From the NCBI GenBank assembly GCA_963676655.2, contig CAXXKX010000002.1, positions 310,001 through 374,000 of the forward strand: DNA of 64,000 bases, written 5' to 3'. This stretch comes from G963676655 sp963676655 (GTDB taxonomy: Bacteria; Verrucomicrobiota; Lentisphaeria; Victivallales; Victivallaceae). The first letter of the stretch is position 1. Every line of letters begins with the position of its first letter. The position numbers and the translations under genes are program-made. Below are positions 60,344 through 64,000 of this stretch, one piece after another. The notes under the pieces were generated by a model. The model had not been told where the DNA came from. It saw only the letters and a program-made list of their open reading frames with translations, and did no database searches.

Positions 60344-61291
60344 ATGAGTTCAGTTGGAAAATCCTCCAGGAGTTTCATCGCTAAGAATCAAGCTGACATA
60401 GTGGCGGTACAGGGTGACTCAAAAGTGTTGGCGATGTTTGATAAAGTTTTTCGTAAGGATAAGAAACTTAAACCGAAATTTAAAAAAATAACTGGTCCCA
60501 AACATCTTTCAAATAAAGTGATAGACCATTTTGACTATGACGATTTCAAGGACAGAATGGACTTAACCAAAGACGCAATTGAAGGCTTGAAATATTCCTC
60601 TACGGTTTTGAACCGGTTAAAGTTCCTGATCGAGAGAAAAAAATACGAACGGGCGCGTAGAATTTATGAGCATATATATATCAAGGGGTGTCCGTTGAAG
60701 TTTGGCGGCTACGCTTCATCAACCAAAGGGAAATTCTCGATCGGGGAATGGGAAGCTTTTTTAAAGTCAAAAAGCAAGTTTATCAAGTTTGCAGACAGAT
60801 ATTATGAATTTTTCCAGAAAACGTCAAAATGCCTGGGATATATTGATCAACTGGTAAACGCCGGAGAAGTGATTCATTTGCTCTACAAAGCCGGGAACAG
60901 TATCGAACGGGTACGACATACACAGAAGGCAAAAATGAGCCCGAAAGAGTTGCGTGAAGAATTTGCGAAGAGTTACGAGGACATGAAAATATTTATCGAG
61001 CTGGGCGGCAAACTGGCCAAACTGGCCCCGATAGGCATCAGCGATTACGTTGACATGGTTGTCGATGTCTTCAAAGGAGCCGGGGGCGTCATTCAAGCAG
61101 CCAAACTCCGGGCCGAGAGCTGGGAGAAAGAACTCAAAAATATTCAGAAGCTGGAGGACAAACAGGCAAATAAGTATACCAAGAAATATATGGATTCTAT
61201 TTATGATGCAAATTCATCCTCAAATCTGACTAATGTTCAGCAGTGGAAACGGTTTGATGGGATTCCATCAAGCCGTATTCATAAGAAATAA
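60344..61291 (+). CDS. unknown helical protein
   Basis: The 315-residue protein begins at the ATG at 60344 (GAAGGA upstream). It is Lys-rich and largely helical (VLAMFDKVFRKDKKLKPKFK; AIEGLKYSSTVLNRLKFLIE; EFAKSYEDMKIFIELGGKLA), with one mildly hydrophobic region around residues 225-255 (YVDMVVDVFKGAGGVIQAAK). No signal peptide, enzyme motif or known domain is recognised. It is in line with the 59867 gene and likely cotranscribed. The gap after it is 9 bases to the convergent lipoprotein gene. Confidence 0.7.
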   Translation: MSSVGKSSRSFIAKNQADIVAVQGDSKVLAMFDKVFRKDKKLKPKFKKITGPKHLSNKVIDHFDYDDFKDRMDLTKDAIEGLKYSSTVLNRLKFLIERKKYERARRIYEHIYIKGCPLKFGGYASSTKGKFSIGEWEAFLKSKSKFIKFADRYYEFFQKTSKCLGYIDQLVNAGEVIHLLYKAGNSIERVRHTQKAKMSPKELREEFAKSYEDMKIFIELGGKLAKLAPIGISDYVDMVVDVFKGAGGVIQAAKLRAESWEKELKNIQKLEDKQANKYTKKYMDSIYDANSSSNLTNVQQWKRFDGIPSSRIHKK

Positions 61292-61300
61292 ATAATATTA

Positions 61301-62167
61301 TTAACCTCCATCATCCTTTTGCCACTTAGTTAACAAGAGCAGTGAATGTTTTAACTTAGCCAGGGCTGATGGTGATTTATTTTCACTAAAAAAGTTACAA
61401 GCGATTTTTAACTGTTTAACAGCGTCTTTTTTTTGCATGTTATTATATAAAGAAACAGCATATGTATAGTAAATCATTCCCGCAACATATTTGTCAGCAT
61501 TTCCTTTTGATAAACACTGAATCGCTTTTTTACTCCATTTTACACTGTTAGCATAATCTTTTGATTTGTTGTAGCTATGAGCAATTAAGCCATGTGTTGT
61601 GGCAATGTCTTCAGAATTGTATTTTGAATTATTTTCTTGAATATATAATATTTTCATAAATATCTTGCGTTCTGATTTATAATCTCGCATACACGCATCT
61701 ATAAATGCCATTTCCTGATATATCCTCATACAATTCAACTTTAAGTCGGGATATTGCTGATGGTTTTTCAACAAATCAATATAAGCTTGTCTGGCTGGTT
61801 TATATTCTTTATTTTTCATATAGAGTTTGGCGAGCCCATATAGGGCAGCTCCGCGAATTAATGCAGGTCGATAAGAGATTTTATTACTGGTGGTCTTAAT
61901 GGCCTTTTTAAAATAGCTTATGGCCTCCTCATCATGGTCTTGCATTGTAATATAGATCAAGGCAATTTGAATACAGGCATTAGCTTTTGAAATATCTGGT
62001 ATTTCTGAAGTATTTGCCAGATATGATAATATCAATTCCGGGTTGTTTGTCTTATGTGCTTTGTCAACCGTAGCTTCAAAATCGGCTTCTAAGAATTTCT
62101 TCTTGTTACTGCATCCTCCGGCGAGAAACATAATAATGCAAACAGTTATTATTGATATTAATTTCAT
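61301..62167 (-). CDS. TPR-repeat lipoprotein
   Basis: The 288-residue protein has a lipoprotein signal (hydrophobic region, then FLAGGC with the lipid-bearing Cys). It is otherwise tetratricopeptide-like: EEAISYFKKAIKTTSN, LYGLAKLYMKNKEYKPARQA, AHSYNKSKDYANSVKWSKKAIQ, YAVSLYNNMQKKDAVKQLK. TPR lipoproteins scaffold envelope complexes. The ATG at 62167 gives the usual signal length; another lies 9 bases upstream. The gene is AT-rich and convergent with the 60344 gene. Its partner is unknown. Confidence 0.82.
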   Translation of the reverse strand: MKLISIITVCIIMFLAGGCSNKKKFLEADFEATVDKAHKTNNPELILSYLANTSEIPDISKANACIQIALIYITMQDHDEEAISYFKKAIKTTSNKISYRPALIRGAALYGLAKLYMKNKEYKPARQAYIDLLKNHQQYPDLKLNCMRIYQEMAFIDACMRDYKSERKIFMKILYIQENNSKYNSEDIATTHGLIAHSYNKSKDYANSVKWSKKAIQCLSKGNADKYVAGMIYYTYAVSLYNNMQKKDAVKQLKIACNFFSENKSPSALAKLKHSLLLLTKWQKDDGG

Positions 62168-62272
62168 AATAAACATTCATTTAGTGTTAGTTATGTTGTC
62201 GTATATATATTAGCCGCAAAAAAAGTTTTTTCAAGGATGTAGTTAAGGTGATTATTATATTACATAAATTAA

Positions 62273-62464
62273 TTACAATACCTCCTTGGTTATAAGTTGG
62301 ATTTAAGACCACACGGAAAAAATAAACTTGATTTTACAACAACTTATGGTACAGTAACCTCAATATTAGGAACCGGTTATCATGATATAATCGGCGCAAC
62401 TGATAATCTCATCGTCAAAGCGCAGTGGACGGGAAGTTTATGCATTGAACCAACCAGGTGGTGA
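62273..62464 (+). pseudogene. C-terminal gene fragment without start codon
   Basis: An open frame of ~63 codons with no ATG or GTG start (from just after a stop at 62270-62272) reads KLDLRPHGKNKLDFTTTYGT, then VTSILGTGYHDIIGATDNLI and ends with EPTRW. Its TGA at 62462-62464 overlaps the GTG start of the next gene, which is typical of a real operon junction. It looks like the 3' end of a larger gene lost by deletion. Possible TTG start at 62297. Confidence 0.45.
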
Positions 62465-63348
62465 AAGTATTGAAAAAAGGTTGTCTAACAATCATTATTA
62501 TATTTGCGGTTATTGTTTGTATAATCGCAAATTTTATTGTTTATCGTATTATTAACCATTTATTTTTCACTCCGCCGCCCCCGCCAAAATACCCTAAAGT
62601 CGAGATCAGCGAGAAAATGCGCCATGCCATGACGGTCTTGAAAAAAGATCCTTTTTATTCGGGAACCGGATATGAAGATTATTACAGAATGCCCTTGATA
62701 AAGCCTTACGAAATGGATGCGATAAGCCGCAGATTTGAATCCCCTGGTGTTTGTCGTACTGGGAATCCAATTATACCTGATATAAATAAATATGCAGTTT
62801 ACAATAAATTTTTCATTGCAAAAATAAAACCTGATACCGATGAAGCTGATAGGAGCATTTTTGACGGTTATCTGATTGTTGATTTGCGCAATAAAAATAT
62901 TCCGTCACTAACCAGATCTGGAGAGATAAATTATGAGTATAATTCATTCAGTGAAAGAGCAAAATATCTCAAACACCCCGCGGATATAAACATTAAAGAC
63001 AAACCTGATAATAGTACTTATAAGATAATTGTAGGTTGCGGTTATTCCCCTGAATCAGGAGAAATAGTTGAGAAGTTTTTGGACAAAAAAAAGTTTTTAA
63101 AACGGACAAAAGAATACGGTTTTGATGAATTAATTTCTCGCAGAATAAAAGTTGTATTTCCAGATGGTTACAAGTCATGTATGTTCTTTGATAAAGCCTC
63201 TTTTGAAAAAGGCCTTATGCAGCGAGGGATTCCATTGGACATCAAGCTCATGCCGCCGGATTATTACTGGGAATTGTATGCTGAACAGGGCTTTTGTCCA
63301 TGGTTCACCCAGATTGTCGATGAAAATCCGACTGACAGGAAAAAATAA
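62461..63348 (+). CDS. membrane-anchored protein of unknown function
   Basis: The 295-residue protein begins at a GTG (62461; another GTG at 62458) and has a basic start plus a single membrane segment (about residues 8-30, LTIIIIFAVIVCIIANFIV). A Pro-rich stretch (TPPPPPKYPK) and a ~255-residue soluble part with many Lys/Tyr/Asp follow. Within it are VDLRNKNIPSLTRSG, IIVGCGYSPESGE and KVVFPDGYKSCMFFDKASF. No family is recognised. Translation is probably coupled to the upstream fragment (GTGA overlap). Confidence 0.7.
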   Translation: MKVLKKGCLTIIIIFAVIVCIIANFIVYRIINHLFFTPPPPPKYPKVEISEKMRHAMTVLKKDPFYSGTGYEDYYRMPLIKPYEMDAISRRFESPGVCRTGNPIIPDINKYAVYNKFFIAKIKPDTDEADRSIFDGYLIVDLRNKNIPSLTRSGEINYEYNSFSERAKYLKHPADINIKDKPDNSTYKIIVGCGYSPESGEIVEKFLDKKKFLKRTKEYGFDELISRRIKVVFPDGYKSCMFFDKASFEKGLMQRGIPLDIKLMPPDYYWELYAEQGFCPWFTQIVDENPTDRKK

Positions 63349-63497
63349 TGCGAAGCGGAAATATTGAAACTACTGGGTATTTTAAAATTACCAGGTAATT
63401 TAAAAATTTCACTGTAAAATAGGTATTAAAGCAAGCATGTAACCAGTGTGATGTTGTATTTTATGGTTGGGTTAGTGACTGAATTTAAATAGTATAT

Positions 63498-64000
63498 TCA
63501 GAATAAATATGTTGATTGCTGGAACGCTTTTAGGTTTTCCATTGAGTTGCCGGGGATGATTTCACAACCGGCGGAGACGATGGTGCGACCGTTGGTTTGC
63601 TCGTGAATGTTTTTAACGTATGCCTTGATTCTTTCCGGAGTGCCGTTTGCAATGACGGAGACCGGGTCGGCATTGCCGCTAAGAACCTGATTCGGTTTCA
63701 GGTATGACGCGAATCCGGCCATATCAGAAGCCAGATGATCGACGTCGATTATGTCCGCGCCGATCTTCGCCAGAAACGGGATTATTTCCGTGGTGTCGCC
63801 GCATATATGGATTTTGGCAAGAGCGTCCAGTGAGTGAATGTGATCGATCATAATCTGTTCTTTCTCCATCGCAAATTCCTGATAGAGTTCCGGGCCGATC
63901 TGAGAGCAGGCCGCGTCGCCGATGCCGATACAGTGGGCTCCGGCTTTGACCTGGGCCGTAATCAAATTCAACGCGTTTTCCGTGATAATGTCAAGTGCCT
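63498..64000 (-). CDS. uroporphyrinogen decarboxylase-like methyltransferase, C-terminal part (start outside window)
   Basis: The frame is open to the right edge; about 167 residues are visible. They show NLITAQVKAGAHCIGIGDAA, the metal-site-like motif AKIHICGDTTEIIPFLAKIG (His-x-Cys-Gly, as in MtaA/MtbA corrinoid methyltransferases), then GADIIDVDHLASDMAG, LSGNADPVSVIANGTPERI and VSAGCEIIPGNSMENLKAF (conserved C-terminal Cys). MtaA/MtbA-type enzymes move methyl groups between corrinoid proteins and thiols. With the UroD-like gene at 21839 this makes two members in the window from different subgroups. A TTG at 63971 is an internal codon, not the start. Confidence 0.9.
   Translation of the reverse strand, partial: ALDIITENALNLITAQVKAGAHCIGIGDAACSQIGPELYQEFAMEKEQIMIDHIHSLDALAKIHICGDTTEIIPFLAKIGADIIDVDHLASDMAGFASYLKPNQVLSGNADPVSVIANGTPERIKAYVKNIHEQTNGRTIVSAGCEIIPGNSMENLKAFQQSTYLF

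Noticed and set aside
63370..63391. Imperfect palindrome CTGGGTATTTTAAAATTACC... as terminator of the 62461 gene
   Set aside because: Stem is AT-rich and interrupted, with no proper T run; not enough support for a terminator.

Overview
The window looks like chromosome from a Lentisphaerota-type member of the PVC group (Victivallis-like). The clues are three genes with the FTLIELLVVIAIIAIL-type pseudopilin start and a C-terminal His-X9-Asp-Gly motif. These sit beside SGNH/glycoside hydrolases, GH130 phosphorylases, a sulfatase and UroD-like methyltransferases, and palindromic repeats lie between genes. No rRNA, tRNA or CRISPR array was seen. Taxonomy is inferred from gene content only.

Layout. 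0-7.7 kb: a minus-strand NAD salvage locus (nrtR, NADAR protein, pnuC, nadR-type NMNAT/RNK, ADP-ribosylglycohydrolase, nicotinate phosphoribosyltransferase, then pncA and an SPFH protein). Two promoters share the same paired palindromic operators, almost certainly for NrtR. 7.9-14.9 kb: a tight five-gene minus-strand operon (PurN-like protein, large AsmA/YdbH-like protein, acyl-ACP thioesterase, DJ-1 protein, tgt). 15.2-21.7 kb: a PfkB sugar kinase, two PhoU-tailed Na/Pi cotransporters with 11-bp-spaced Pho-box-like repeats, and an AraC regulator. 21.8-26.1 kb: UroD-like protein, FKBP isomerase, a PIN toxin-antitoxin pair with its operator-promoter, DUF1638 protein and a small frameshifted membrane protein.

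26.3-43.2 kb holds two glycan-use clusters. The plus-strand one is LacI regulator, pseudopilin, secreted glycosidase-like protein, GH130, sodium-solute symporter. The minus-strand one is GntR/LacI-type regulator, frameshifted GH130, two pseudopilins, a very large SGNH plus glycosidase protein, and an FAD oxidoreductase. 43.4-51 kb: MFS-HEAT fusion, zwf, peroxiredoxin, sugar isomerase, sulfatase. 51-54 kb is an AT-rich accessory patch with a decayed antitoxin and a NACHT NTPase. 54.3-58.8 kb: a DeoR-pyruvate dehydrogenase E1 (fused)-E2 operon. 59-63.4 kb: an element-rich stretch of unrecognised genes. A UroD-like gene runs off the right edge.

Most notable: the NAD regulon that pairs salvage with two ADP-ribose-removing families; a 1166-residue protein whose SGNH blocks are in circularly permuted order; a three-copy MITE-like element (45.7, 51.6, 59.1 kb); the NACHT gene; Pho-box-like arrays; and 1-nt frameshifts in three genes, two of them in 7-nt A/T runs.
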